This document shows, in pieces, positions 41,525-50,999 of a stretch of DNA of 64,000 bases (position 1 is the first letter of the stretch; the number at the start of each line of letters is the position of its first letter). This DNA is from CAYVUV01 sp964455095 (lineage in GTDB: Bacteria > Desulfobacterota > Binatia > HRBIN30 > CADEER01), in assembly GCA_964455095.1 (NCBI GenBank), contig CAYVUV010000291.1:7635-71634 (forward strand). Direction: 5' to 3'. The notes under the pieces are model-generated. The model searched no databases. It was not told where the DNA came from and saw nothing but the letters and a program-made list of their open reading frames with translations. A program made the position numbers and the translations under genes.

Positions 41525-43879
41525 TCAGAAGTCGTTGCGCAGGAAGTCGAGCGAATTGGACTTCTTGGGCGGCTGCGCGTCCGCCGTGAGCTGAATGTTC
41601 GGGACCGCCGGGGGCACCTGTCCCGGGGCGAGGTTGGGCTCGGTACCGGCGCGGAAGCACTCCAAACGGGCGCCGTTGCCGACGACGGCGCGGCCGCCCG
41701 TGGTCGGGTCGACGTTGACGCATTTGAGGCCGTCCGGAACCGGGAACTCGGCGACCGGCATCCCGGCCACCGCCTTTTCCATGAACGCCTTCCAGATCGG
41801 CGCGGCGATGCGCCCGCCGGTTTCGCCCTTGCCCAACGGTTGCTTGTTGTCGAATCCCACCCAGACGGCGGCGAGCAGCTGCGGCGTGTAGCCAACAAAC
41901 CAGCCGTCGTGCAGGTCGTTGGTTGTGCCCGTTTTGCCGGCCGTCGGCTGCTCCAGTCCTTGCGCTCGCTTGCCGGTGCCGCGACTCACGACGTCCTGCA
42001 ACATGCTGGTGATCAGGTACGCCGTCGGGGCGGGAATCGCCTGCACCAGGTTGGGCTCGTTGCGTTCGATCATCTCGCCCTGTGAGTCGGTGATCTCGCT
42101 GATGAAGATCGGCGCCGGGCGCAGCCCATTGTCGGCGAAGGTCGTGTAGGCGATGGCCAGCTCGAGCGGCGTCACCTCCATGGTGCCGAGCGCGATCGAC
42201 AGGTTGCGCGGCAACGGCCCGCGCAAGCCGAAGGCGGGCAGGTACTTGATCAGATAGCCGACGCCGATGCGGTCGGCGAGCTTGACGGTGACGACGTTGC
42301 GCGAGTGCGTCAGCGCCTCGCGCAGCGAGGTGGGGCCGAAGAAACGGTTCTCGAAATTCTTCGGGCTCCAGACCTTCCCGTTGTCGCTGTACGACACGGG
42401 CGAATCCATGATGATCGAGGCGGGGGTGAAGTTGCGGTCGAGCGCCGCGGCGTAGACCAGGGGCTTGAACGACGAGCCGGGCTGACGCAGGGCCTGCACC
42501 GCGCGGTTGAACTGGCTGCGCTCGAAGTCGTAGCCGCCGGCCATAGCCTTGATGTGCCCCGTGTGCGGATCAACCGCGACCAGCGCGCCTTCGACCGGCG
42601 GGCTCGGGTCGAAGAGAAAAACCAGATGGTCGCTGCCGCCGTCGGCGAGACGGACCCTGATCAGGTCGTTGAGCTCGAGACGGGGCAGGGCGCCCGCCTG
42701 CTCTGGGCCGGCGACCAGGTCGCCGGTGAAGCGACCGACCTGAACGCGGGCGCTCTCCTTGCGCACCGAGGTGACGATGGCTTCGTAGCTCTGGCCGCGC
42801 TCCAACGACTCGCCGGCCGCCAGGCGTTGCTGCGCGAGGTAGATCTCGCGCTGCGCCGGCTCGAGGTCGCGGAAGGCGCTGCGGTAGCCACCGTGACGGC
42901 CGGCGAGCTCGTCGAGCCCGGCGCGCAGCGCCGCCTCCGCTTCGCGCTGCATGTTCAGGTTGACAGTGGTGCGCACGCGCAACCCGAGATCGTACAGCGC
43001 CCCGCGCCCGTAGCGCTCTTCGAGCATGCGGCGAACGTGCTCGACGAAGTACGGGGCGGCGACGAAACTGCCCTTGCGGGTGGCCAGGGCCAGCGGCTGG
43101 CGCACGGCCGCGTCGCGCTCCTCGCGCGTGATGAAGCCGGCCTCGTACATGCGGTCCAGCACGTAGCGCTGGCGGGCCTTGGCGCGCGGCCAGTGGCGAA
43201 ACGGCGAGTAGCGACTGGGCGCCTGGGGCAACCCGCCCAGGAGCGCCGCCTCCGCGATGCCGATCTCGCCGACCGGCTTGCCGAAGTACTCGAGCGCGGC
43301 GGCGGCGACGCCGTACGCGCCGCTGCCGAGGTAGATGTGATTCAGGTAGAGGCTGAGGATCTCGTCCTTGGTGAGCTGCTGCTCGAGCCGAACCGAAAGA
43401 AGGATCTCCTTGACCTTGCGCTCGTAGCTCTTCTTCGGCGAGAGCAGGAGCGATTTCACCACCTGTTGGGTGATGGTGCTGCCGCCTTGCACCTTGCCGC
43501 CGGCGGCGATGTTGTTGATGAAGGCGCGCGAGATACTGACCAGATCGACGCCCTTGTGGCGGTAGAAGGCGTCGTCCTCGGCGGCCAGAAAGGCGTTGCG
43601 GACATGCGCGGGAATCTTGTCGAGCGGCATCAGGTAGCGCTTCTCGGAGAAGAACTCGCCGATCACCGTGCCGTCGTCGGAAAAGATTTGCGTGGTGATT
43701 GGCGGTCGATACTCGGTCACCGCGTCGATCGATGGCAGCGAGCTGCTGATCTCCCAGTAGACGATACTGCCCGCTGCCAGGGCGATGGTCAGACCGAGCC
43801 CGGCGGTGGCGAATACCAGCCGGCGCAGGAAGCGACCGAATCGAGGACGGCGCCGGCGCCGCGCGGGGTGTGAAGACAT
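41525..43879 (-). CDS. Class A penicillin-binding protein (PBP1A type)
   Basis: 784 residues. A bifunctional peptidoglycan synthase. N-terminal membrane anchor (LVFATAGLGLTIALAAGSIVY), then a GT51 glycosyltransferase with the catalytic Glu in AAEDDAFYRHKG and the GGSTITQQ motif, an OB-like insert, and the transpeptidase: SxxK at Ser469/Lys472 (PGSSFKPL), SRN and KTG (AGKTGTTNDLHDGWFVGYTP). All are intact. The C-terminal tail is Pro/Ala-rich. Upstream on the same strand is a large lipoprotein gene after 146 bases. Confidence 0.95.
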   Translation of the reverse strand: MSSHPARRRRRPRFGRFLRRLVFATAGLGLTIALAAGSIVYWEISSSLPSIDAVTEYRPPITTQIFSDDGTVIGEFFSEKRYLMPLDKIPAHVRNAFLAAEDDAFYRHKGVDLVSISRAFINNIAAGGKVQGGSTITQQVVKSLLLSPKKSYERKVKEILLSVRLEQQLTKDEILSLYLNHIYLGSGAYGVAAAALEYFGKPVGEIGIAEAALLGGLPQAPSRYSPFRHWPRAKARQRYVLDRMYEAGFITREERDAAVRQPLALATRKGSFVAAPYFVEHVRRMLEERYGRGALYDLGLRVRTTVNLNMQREAEAALRAGLDELAGRHGGYRSAFRDLEPAQREIYLAQQRLAAGESLERGQSYEAIVTSVRKESARVQVGRFTGDLVAGPEQAGALPRLELNDLIRVRLADGGSDHLVFLFDPSPPVEGALVAVDPHTGHIKAMAGGYDFERSQFNRAVQALRQPGSSFKPLVYAAALDRNFTPASIIMDSPVSYSDNGKVWSPKNFENRFFGPTSLREALTHSRNVVTVKLADRIGVGYLIKYLPAFGLRGPLPRNLSIALGTMEVTPLELAIAYTTFADNGLRPAPIFISEITDSQGEMIERNEPNLVQAIPAPTAYLITSMLQDVVSRGTGKRAQGLEQPTAGKTGTTNDLHDGWFVGYTPQLLAAVWVGFDNKQPLGKGETGGRIAAPIWKAFMEKAVAGMPVAEFPVPDGLKCVNVDPTTGGRAVVGNGARLECFRAGTEPNLAPGQVPPAVPNIQLTADAQPPKKSNSLDFLRNDF

Positions 43880-44025
43880 GCTTACACTCGTACGCTATCG
43901 GCGGTCCGGCACACCGTCAAGCGAGTCCCCGTCGTTCGCAGGCACCGGTGCGGTTCGGCGCATGGTGGGCGCCATGGTGGTCGCCATGGCGAAGGTTCGG
44001 TTGGAATCGCAACGCGCCATCTCGG

Positions 44026-46980
44026 TCAATCGTCGAGGAGATTCAAATTGGCGAGGTCGCCGGCGCGCGGGTCTTCCTCGACCATGAAGGTCGCGGCCAA
44101 TTGGCCGGGTCCGTCCTCCATCGCCCAGGTGGCACAGTCGAACGGCTCGCCATGGCCAGCGATCTCGCCGCTGCCCACTTTGGGCGCGCCGCGCAGGTAG
44201 AATGCTTCCGCCGTGCCGGTCGTGTACACCACCGGCGCCGCCGCGGGATACGTCGCCGCCAGGCAATCGCTGCCGCCGCCCGGCGGCAGTTGCACGAAGG
44301 TCTGCTCGCAGGTGAGCTGCACCGATCCGGGGCCGCCGTCGGTGCCAAGTCCAGTGGTAATTTCGGCGGGGAGGCCTTGCAGGCCAGGGCCGGCACTGTC
44401 CTGCACCATACGCGTGTCGACCGCCGTTCCGCCGTTGCAGTCGACGAAGCCCGTGCAGGATGCGAGGCGCACGCAGAAGTAGCCGACGCTGCCGCCCAGG
44501 ATGGCGGCGGAGTAGGTGATCGGCCCCTCGCTCGACAGCGCCGCGATGCCGCTCGGGTTCGGCACGTCGCCGACCAGGTCGAGGACGCCGCTGAGCTCGC
44601 CGAGCGCGACCTGGGCGCCGAGCGCCGAGGAGTAGAACGAGCCGCCAAAGCTCAGGCGCCGTGTGCCCAGCGGGGCGAGCTCCCGGCGGCAGGTCAGCGA
44701 GCAGTCGGCGGCGGGCGGATCGCACTCCTCGCCGCAGCCGGTGTTGACGACTCCGTCGCCGCACAGCGCCCCGACCTCGATGGTGCATGTTGGCGAGCAG
44801 CCGTCGCAGCTGGCGCTGTTGCCGTCGTCGCACGCCTCGGCGCCGCATCGCGCGCCGTCGCCGCACCCGGTCTCGACCTGACAGCTGGCCGAGCAGCCAT
44901 CGCAGCTCGCGGTGTTGCCGTCGTCGCACGTCTCGCCGGCGTCCTGCACATGGTCGCCGCAGACGGCGATGCGGCGACACTCGGTCGAGCACGCCGCGCC
45001 GGGCGGATCGCACTCCTCGCCGCACGCGCCGTTGATGATCGTGTCTCCGCACCGCGCCCCGCTCTCGACTGCACAGGTGGCGGAGCAGCCGTCACAGCTC
45101 GTCCGGTTGCCGTCGTCGCAGGCTTCGCCGCCACACGCGACGCCGTCGCCGCACCCGGTCTCCGCCCCGCACGTCGCCGAGCAGCCGTCGCAGCTCGCCG
45201 TGTTGCCGTCGTCGCAGTCCTCGCCGAGCTGCAGCGATCCGTCTCCGCACCCGCCGACGCGCTCGCGCAGCTCGAGCTCGATGATGCGGCCCGAGCCGGG
45301 CGTGTTCGGGCCGACCGGCTGCTCCGAGGTGCAGGTCCACACGTTGCCGATGTCGTCGAACTCGATCTCACGCGTGAAGTCGACCGGTGTCGGCAGCTGG
45401 TAGACCGTGAAGCGCTCGCTGGCGGGCGCAAAGCGGATGAGCGTGTCGGAGTTGGAGCCGGTGATCCACACATCTCCCGTCTGGCGGTTGACGGTGATGT
45501 TGTACGGCAGATCGCCGCCGGCCGGCTGCGTCGGCAAAGGGTAGACCTTCCATGTCTCGCTCACCGGATCGAAGCGCCCCAGCTCGGCCGAGCCGTAGCC
45601 GGGCACCCAGACGACGTTGTCGGGTCCGACGCCCAGGCGGCGCGGGCCGTCGAACGGCGGCTGCCAGGCCGTGACCGCACCAATGTCCGGGTCGATGCGG
45701 CCGATCTTGTGGCCGAAGAGCTGCGACCACCATATCGTCTGATCCGGCGCGACGTCGCAGCCGTAGGCGACCGCGATCGGCACGCCGCTGATGGCGGGAT
45801 CGGCGGGCGGCAATCGGTAGTAGGTGAACTGCGCCGTCAGCGGGTCGAAGCGGCAGACGTGATTGGAGCGCGTGAGCGTGTACCAGATCCGCCCCTGGTC
45901 ATCGAAGCGCAGCGTGTGCGGATACGATCCGAGGTCGTCGCCGATGCGCGGCTGGTCGTAGTAGGTGAATTCGCCGCTGGCGACGTCGAGCTTGATGATC
46001 TGCTCCGGACCCGGCGCGGTGATCCACATGTCGCCGTGCGCGTCGCGTTCGATCGAGTGGCCTCCGCCGCGCACGGGCAGGTGGCCGCGCACGCCGGTGG
46101 CGGGATTGAACGTCCAGACGCCGCCGACGGTATAGACGGTGCCATCGAGCCCGAGCTCGAGATCGTGACAGCCCGGCTTTTGCACCGGGTCGATCTCCCA
46201 CTCGCGGATCACCGCGCGCACGGCCTCGCCGCGCGGCGGCGGGGGCACGGCGAAGTGGGGGTCCGGCGCGTCCGGGCCGAACGTGCTGGCCAGCGTCGGC
46301 AGCAGCAGGGCACGGGTCTCGTCGAAGAACGGGATGCCGCCGTAGGCGATCATGCGGTTGACGATCGTCTCCCACTCGGCCTCGGTGCGGCGGGTGCGGA
46401 AGCGGTGGTCGCCGATCTGGTGGCAGTTGGCGCAGGCGCGCGAGAAGTCGCCCTTGATACGCTGCGTCGGCCACTGCAGGAGGTCGTGGAAATAACTCGC
46501 CGGCAGCTGACTGGCGAGGTCGTCGGTCGGCGCGAGCGCAAAGTCGACCGTCGCCGCCCCGCCGGCCGGCAGGGCGACGGCATCGCGCGTCGCCTCCTCC
46601 CAGCCGATGCGCTTGGCGCGCACGCGGTACGTTCCGCCGGGCAGCGTTGGGAACGCGTAGTACCCGCGCGCGTCGGCAAAGACGCTGACGCTGCCCGCCG
46701 CCGCGTCATCGAAGGCGGTGACCATCGCGCCGGCCAGCGGTTGCCCGCCGGAGTCGGTGACCTGCCCGGCCAGCGCGTTCGGGGTCGGGGTCGCGCTCGG
46801 CGATGCGGTCGCCGTGGCGGGCGGCGTCAAAGTCGGCGCGGCGGTCGCGGGCGAGGTGGCCGTCGCCGTCGCCGCCGGTGCCGTCGGCGTGGTCGTCGCG
46901 GCCGGGTGCGCACCGTCGTCATCGCTGCAGCCACCCACCACCAACATCCCCGCCAACGCCAGTCCCCACAGTCTTCCCAT
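44026..46980 (-). CDS. Large lipoprotein: CxxCH site, Vgb-like propeller and Myxococcus Cys-rich repeats
   Basis: 984 residues from the ATG at 46980. A lipoprotein signal (LALAGMLVVGGC), then a Thr/Pro/Ala linker, a carboxypeptidase-regulatory-like beta domain (LAGQVTDSGGQPLAGAMV...GYYAFPTLPGGTYRV), and a haem-type site C183-A-N-C186-H187. Residues about 290-575 form a virginiamycin-B-lyase-like propeller (DGTVYTVGGVWTFNPATG, GDMWITAPGPEQIIKLD). About residues 576-763 hold Cys-rich repeats such as CDDGNTASCDGCSATC, five to six copies with CGDG starts, of the Myxococcus DUF4215 type. An unknown C-terminal domain follows. Probably a cell-surface redox or lyase-like protein; the haem is inferred from one motif. 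Confidence 0.85.
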   Translation of the reverse strand: MGRLWGLALAGMLVVGGCSDDDGAHPAATTTPTAPAATATATSPATAAPTLTPPATATASPSATPTPNALAGQVTDSGGQPLAGAMVTAFDDAAAGSVSVFADARGYYAFPTLPGGTYRVRAKRIGWEEATRDAVALPAGGAATVDFALAPTDDLASQLPASYFHDLLQWPTQRIKGDFSRACANCHQIGDHRFRTRRTEAEWETIVNRMIAYGGIPFFDETRALLLPTLASTFGPDAPDPHFAVPPPPRGEAVRAVIREWEIDPVQKPGCHDLELGLDGTVYTVGGVWTFNPATGVRGHLPVRGGGHSIERDAHGDMWITAPGPEQIIKLDVASGEFTYYDQPRIGDDLGSYPHTLRFDDQGRIWYTLTRSNHVCRFDPLTAQFTYYRLPPADPAISGVPIAVAYGCDVAPDQTIWWSQLFGHKIGRIDPDIGAVTAWQPPFDGPRRLGVGPDNVVWVPGYGSAELGRFDPVSETWKVYPLPTQPAGGDLPYNITVNRQTGDVWITGSNSDTLIRFAPASERFTVYQLPTPVDFTREIEFDDIGNVWTCTSEQPVGPNTPGSGRIIELELRERVGGCGDGSLQLGEDCDDGNTASCDGCSATCGAETGCGDGVACGGEACDDGNRTSCDGCSATCAVESGARCGDTIINGACGEECDPPGAACSTECRRIAVCGDHVQDAGETCDDGNTASCDGCSASCQVETGCGDGARCGAEACDDGNSASCDGCSPTCTIEVGALCGDGVVNTGCGEECDPPAADCSLTCRRELAPLGTRRLSFGGSFYSSALGAQVALGELSGVLDLVGDVPNPSGIAALSSEGPITYSAAILGGSVGYFCVRLASCTGFVDCNGGTAVDTRMVQDSAGPGLQGLPAEITTGLGTDGGPGSVQLTCEQTFVQLPPGGGSDCLAATYPAAAPVVYTTGTAEAFYLRGAPKVGSGEIAGHGEPFDCATWAMEDGPGQLAATFMVEEDPRAGDLANLNLLDD

Positions 46981-47063
46981 GAGTCGGCACGCAGGCTTCA
47001 CGGTGGCTCGTTCGTACCACACGCGTGCCTGGCCTTGAAAGAGCGAAGCGTGGGTCGGCGGCC

Positions 47064-47645
47064 TCAGTCGGCGTCGAGGTGTGTGGCGCAGTCGAGCAGT
47101 TGCACGGCAAACGGCGACTGCGCGTCGATGACGGTCAGCGACGCGTTGGCCCAGCGCTGGCGCGCGTGCGCGTCCGGCGGCAGGCGGAGGTGGCGCAGGG
47201 CCAGGGAGTAGCAGACCAGGCCGTGCGTGACGACGGCGAGGTTGCCGTCGATCTGCGCAGCCGTAGCGCCGATGCGCGGCCAGGCGGCGTCGACGCGGGC
47301 GTGGAAGGCGTCCCAGGTCTCGCCGCCGGGTGGGGCGTAATCCGGCGCCATGATGTCGGCGTCGATATCGGCATAGGCGATGCCCCGCAGGTCGCCGAAG
47401 TTGCGCTCCTGCAGATCGGCGCGCAGCTCGATGGCGGCGCCGGTCGTGGCGCGCAGGCACTCCGCGGTCATGACGGCGCGCGCCAGATCGCTGGAGACTA
47501 TTGCCGCGACGCCGAGCCCGGCCAGCCGGCGCGCCAGCCGTTCGGCCTGCGCGATGCCGCGCGCGCTCAGCGGCGTCTCGGGCGTCTGCACGATGCGCGC
47601 GGCGTTGGACGCCGTCTCGCCGTGTCGGATGAGAAAAATAGCCAT
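47064..47645 (-). CDS. Histidine phosphatase (phosphoglycerate mutase-like)
   Basis: 193 residues from the ATG at 47645. Seen: the catalytic FLIRHGETASNAARIVQ (RHG), SARGIAQAERLARRL, SSDLARAVMTAE (second Arg), the Glu in LQERNFGDLRG and VVTHGLVCYSLAL (second catalytic His). This is the cobC/GpmB branch, so it could be a general phosphatase, alpha-ribazole phosphatase or phosphoglycerate mutase; no cobalamin genes are nearby to decide. Divergent from the hydrolase at 47729. Confidence 0.9.
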   Translation of the reverse strand: MAIFLIRHGETASNAARIVQTPETPLSARGIAQAERLARRLAGLGVAAIVSSDLARAVMTAECLRATTGAAIELRADLQERNFGDLRGIAYADIDADIMAPDYAPPGGETWDAFHARVDAAWPRIGATAAQIDGNLAVVTHGLVCYSLALRHLRLPPDAHARQRWANASLTVIDAQSPFAVQLLDCATHLDAD

Positions 47646-47728
47646 CGCTGCGCGCCACCCAGACACCCTGCCGCGCGGCGTGTCAAATCGGGCTCGCGAT
47701 CGACTGGATTTTCCCGTCGGTTCCGGGC

Positions 47729-48604
47729 ATGCACGGCGACATGGCAGAACCATCCATGGCGCGCCGCACCATCGCGCTCAATGGCGTCGAGATCGTATAC
47801 GAGGACGGCGGCGACGGCGCGCGCCCGTTCGTGCTCGTGCACGGCTTCACCGGCACGCGCGAGGACTTCCGCGACCACCTGCCGGCCCTGGCCGCCCTGG
47901 GTCGCACCGTCGTCTACGATCAGCGCGGCCACGGTGAGTCGACCAACACCGGCGACGCGGCGACCTACACCTTCGATCAGCTGGTGAGCGATCTGCGCGC
48001 CTTCCTCGACGCGCTGGGCATCGCGCGTTGCGATCTGCTCGGCCACTCGATGGGGGGTATGATCGCGCTGCGCTTCGCGCTGCTGCATCCGGAACGGGTG
48101 GGATCGCTGGTGCTCATGGATACCGCGGCGCGGCCGCCCGACGGCATTCTGCGTGCGCCGCTCGCCGCCGGCGGACGGATCGCGTGCGACCAGGGCATGG
48201 AGACGCTGTCCGATCTGTTGCGCGCGCGCGCCGCCGACGATCCGGCCCGCCCGGCGGCATCGCGGCGTCTCGAGGTCGAGATGGGTGCCGACGCGTACTG
48301 GGCGCGCCACCGCCGGCGGCTGACGTCGATGGACCCGCAAGCGTTCGCCACTCTCGGAGTCATGCTGGCCGACCAGGCGCCGCTCACCGATCGGCTGGCC
48401 GAGATCGCCTGCCCGACGCTGGTGATGGTCGGCGATCAAGATCTGCCGTTCCTGCGTCCGGCGGTCGAAATGGCCGGCGCGATCTCCGCAGCCACGCAGG
48501 TGACCATCGCCGATGCGGCGCACAGTCCGCAGATCGAGAACCCGTCTGCCTGGATCGCGGCGATCGAGGCGCATCTGGCCCGCGTGCGCGCGACCAGTCC
48601 GTGA
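47729..48604 (+). CDS. Alpha/beta hydrolase
   Basis: 291 residues from the ATG at 47729; ATGs at 47741 and 47756 are equally plausible. Seen: FVLVHGFTGTREDF (oxyanion HG), YDQRGHGEST, the nucleophile in LLGHSMGGMIALRF, the acid in VMVGDQDLPFLRP and the His in DAAHSPQIENP. A complete catalytic triad and cap insert (about 140-220) make it an active lactonase, esterase or C-C hydrolase-like enzyme; the substrate is unknown. It converges with another alpha/beta hydrolase after four bases. Confidence 0.88.
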   Translation: MHGDMAEPSMARRTIALNGVEIVYEDGGDGARPFVLVHGFTGTREDFRDHLPALAALGRTVVYDQRGHGESTNTGDAATYTFDQLVSDLRAFLDALGIARCDLLGHSMGGMIALRFALLHPERVGSLVLMDTAARPPDGILRAPLAAGGRIACDQGMETLSDLLRARAADDPARPAASRRLEVEMGADAYWARHRRRLTSMDPQAFATLGVMLADQAPLTDRLAEIACPTLVMVGDQDLPFLRPAVEMAGAISAATQVTIADAAHSPQIENPSAWIAAIEAHLARVRATSP

Positions 48605-48608
48605 GCGC

Positions 48609-49382
48609 TCAGACGGTCAGGACGCGCGGGACGAGCGGGAACCGCCAGCCGGCGGGCGGTTTGAAGGGCTTCCACGCTCCTTCGGGCTGAGCGAGGCGGT
48701 CGGCGATGGTGAGCAGCACGACGGGGTGATGGCCGATGCCGATGTGGCTGCTCTCGACCTCGAGGTTCTCGCTCTGTGGCCCCTGTTCCTCCAGACAGCT
48801 GCGCCAGGCGGCGATGGCGTCGGTTTGGCTGTAGATGGCCGTGGCGGGTACGGACAGCGGCGCGGCGAGTTGCGCGCGAATGGCGGCATCCTCGGGGGTC
48901 AGACGCTTCTCCGCCCGGGCGCGCAGGAACTTCGGCACGTTGGTGGCGCCGGTGTCGCGGAAGGGGCTGGCGAGCGTGATGACCTGGCGCACGTCGTCGG
49001 GAAAGCGGCGCGCCAGCTCGCGCGCGTAGATGCCGCCCAGGCTCCAGCCGATCAGGCTGACGCGGCGGCCGTACCGCTGGCGCAGCGCGAAGAAGCGCTC
49101 GCCCAGGGCGGCGATCATTTCGGGTGACGGACCGACATTGCGGCCGAGCTTCCAGCCGTGCGCGCGGTAGCCGCGATCGCGCAGAAAGGCGCGCAGCGTG
49201 CGGGTCGAGAAGTCGCTGGCCATCAAGCCGGGCAGCACCAGCACCGCATGCCCATCGCCGCGCGGCGCCCGGCGCAAGAGCGGGAAGGCCGGCAGCACGG
49301 CGGCCAGCTCGAGCAAGGCGCGCCCTTCGAGCCACAGCAGGCCACGCCGCGGCGGCGGAATCGGATCGATCAGTGCGGGCAT
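48609..49382 (-). CDS. Alpha/beta hydrolase (esterase/lipase-like)
   Basis: 257 residues from the ATG at 49382. Seen: HAVLVLPGLMASDFSTRTLR, RDRGYRAHGWKLGRN, the nucleophile loop SLIGWSLGGIYARELARRFP, LASPFRDTGATNV and the closing HIGIGHHPVVLL, which should hold the catalytic His. The LPGLMASDFST opening and GWSLGG elbow are a recognised subgroup of uncharacterised proteobacterial lipase-like proteins. No signal peptide, so cytoplasmic. It may be co-transcribed with the amidohydrolase at 49452. Confidence 0.85.
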   Translation of the reverse strand: MPALIDPIPPPRRGLLWLEGRALLELAAVLPAFPLLRRAPRGDGHAVLVLPGLMASDFSTRTLRAFLRDRGYRAHGWKLGRNVGPSPEMIAALGERFFALRQRYGRRVSLIGWSLGGIYARELARRFPDDVRQVITLASPFRDTGATNVPKFLRARAEKRLTPEDAAIRAQLAAPLSVPATAIYSQTDAIAAWRSCLEEQGPQSENLEVESSHIGIGHHPVVLLTIADRLAQPEGAWKPFKPPAGWRFPLVPRVLTV

Positions 49383-49451
49383 ATCTTCGATAGTGCCGGC
49401 AGGGCGATCGAAGTCAAGCAAACTATTGCGGCGCTATGGCGCGGGTCCCAC

Positions 49452-50864
49452 TCAGTCGCGTTCGCTCTCCACCATCCTGAGAAAATCGCGCCGCGTACGC
49501 GGCCCGTAGGTCGCCTGCGAGCGGTTGCCGTCGATGCCGCCTTGCTCCTCGCGCATCCTGGCGAAGCCGTCGTTGGCCAGGGTGCAGCGCGTCTCGTTGA
49601 CCCGCACCCGGTACAGCCGCGCCGCGTTCAAACCGAGAATGCGGCGCTTGGCGCGTTCGGTGAGCGGCGGGTAGCCGTACTTCTCCTGCATCGAAACCGG
49701 GATCTCGAGCGCCTTGAAGGCCTGGATCTGCCACTGCGGCGAGCCCCACCAGATCGAGTCGGTGCCCCAGATGATGCGGCTCTCGCCGATGTCGCGCAGC
49801 AGCGAGCCGACCAGGTGCGCCGCGGCGGTCGGTCCCTGCGTGATCGTGATCGCAAACGAGCTGCCGATCTCGGCGAAGACGTTGCGGCGGCCGCGGATAC
49901 TGCGGATGACGCCGAGGAACTCGTCGATGCCGGTGAGCCCCTCGCCGAAGTAGCCCGAGTGGTAGGCGACGAAGTTCAGACGCGGCCAGTCGCGCGACAC
50001 CTTGGGCAGATCGCGACTGCGCACGTACGGTGCCGCCATGGCGCCGAGGATCTGCGGCAGCCCCTTGTGCACGTTGATCAGCCGCAGCCCGAGGCGCGTC
50101 GCCTCCTCGAGCATCGGATACGACACCGCCTCGTCGTCGAGAAACCAGGTGTCAGTGCCGGTGTAGCACTTGAGCGCACAGGCGCCGAGCTCCTTCACCT
50201 GGTGCTCCATGCTGTCGATGGAGATCGGCGAGCCGGGGAGGGCGCGCGGGTTGATCATCGCTTGCGAGAGGGCGCGTTGCGAGCCGGCCATTTGATTGAC
50301 CAGGTTGCGCGTCGCGGCCATGGTCTCGACCGGCATGGGGACGTTGTTCGGCACCCCGGAGATGACGCCGATCGCCGTCTCGCTGTCGACGAAGACCTCC
50401 TTGATGAAGTTGAGCTGGCCGAGGTTCTGAAAGCGCTCCGCGCAGGTCAGCTGCGGCTCGCGAAAGCGCAGGAAGCACAGGATCGACTCCCAGGTCGCCT
50501 GCGGGAAGGCGACTTCGTCGACGTGGTGGAGCTGCACGTCCATGACGAAGTAGTCCTTCTTGAACAGCTCGCGCGCCGCTTCCGGGTCGTCGCACTGCTC
50601 GCGGGTGACCGCAAAGGCGGCGTTGTCGCCCATCTGATCGAGCCCGTGGACTTTGTTGAGCACCATGAACGCCGTGGCGGTGCCGGCCGCCGTGCGCAGA
50701 AAATCGCGCCGCGACATGCCCAGGCGCTTGGCGCGCCGGTCGGCTTCCACCCCCAGCAAGTGCGCCGCGGTCTGCTGCCGCTCGGTCGGGGGGCGCGGAC
50801 AGAACTCGCCGTTGGAGACGTCCCAAAACGGAAACGGCAGCTCAGGAATGCCCTTCAAATTCAT
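49452..50864 (-). CDS. Twin-arginine amidohydrolase (amidohydrolase_2 type)
   Basis: 470 residues. The first 50 residues precede a perfect twin-arginine motif (SRRDFLR, 51-57) and a hydrophobic h-region (TAAGTATAFMVLN), so the real export signal is either unusually far in or the true start is later (a GTG/ATG near the motif was not found with a good RBS). The catalytic part has VMDVQLHHVDE (metal HxH-like), LKCYTGT, LINVHKGLP, FVAYHSGY (conserved His) and IIWGTDSIWWG (Asp). The amidohydrolase_2 family decarboxylates or hydrolyses. A second RRDFLR lies at the C-terminus (458-463). Possibly acts on an aromatic or lactone substrate. Confidence 0.8.
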   Translation of the reverse strand: MNLKGIPELPFPFWDVSNGEFCPRPPTERQQTAAHLLGVEADRRAKRLGMSRRDFLRTAAGTATAFMVLNKVHGLDQMGDNAAFAVTREQCDDPEAARELFKKDYFVMDVQLHHVDEVAFPQATWESILCFLRFREPQLTCAERFQNLGQLNFIKEVFVDSETAIGVISGVPNNVPMPVETMAATRNLVNQMAGSQRALSQAMINPRALPGSPISIDSMEHQVKELGACALKCYTGTDTWFLDDEAVSYPMLEEATRLGLRLINVHKGLPQILGAMAAPYVRSRDLPKVSRDWPRLNFVAYHSGYFGEGLTGIDEFLGVIRSIRGRRNVFAEIGSSFAITITQGPTAAAHLVGSLLRDIGESRIIWGTDSIWWGSPQWQIQAFKALEIPVSMQEKYGYPPLTERAKRRILGLNAARLYRVRVNETRCTLANDGFARMREEQGGIDGNRSQATYGPRTRRDFLRMVESERD

Positions 50865-50999
50865 GGTTCCCCCCTCCGCGCGGGCGCGGTTGCGCCGGCT
50901 GCGGACCGCAGCATGTACTGCTCGAGCTGTAGGGATCTCGGCGTGCTTAAGTCAATTGCGCCGGCGCGTGCGGCAGAAAACCGCGCCCGATCCGCTGCC

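Noticed and set aside
44690..45252. Regular repeats that could suggest a CRISPR array
   Set aside because: They are in-frame Cys-rich protein repeats (CDDGNTASCDGCSATC type) with no constant-length unique spacers.
43870..47211. 1113-codon plus-strand open frame
   Set aside because: Antisense to the 44026 lipoprotein; composition is dominated by Arg, Ala and Val and no family is visible. The lipoprotein has clear domains and a signal peptide.
47658..47686. Minus-strand TTGACA before the histidine phosphatase
   Set aside because: The -35 box is perfect but no acceptable -10 lies 16-18 bases away (TCTGGG), so it is not listed as a promoter.
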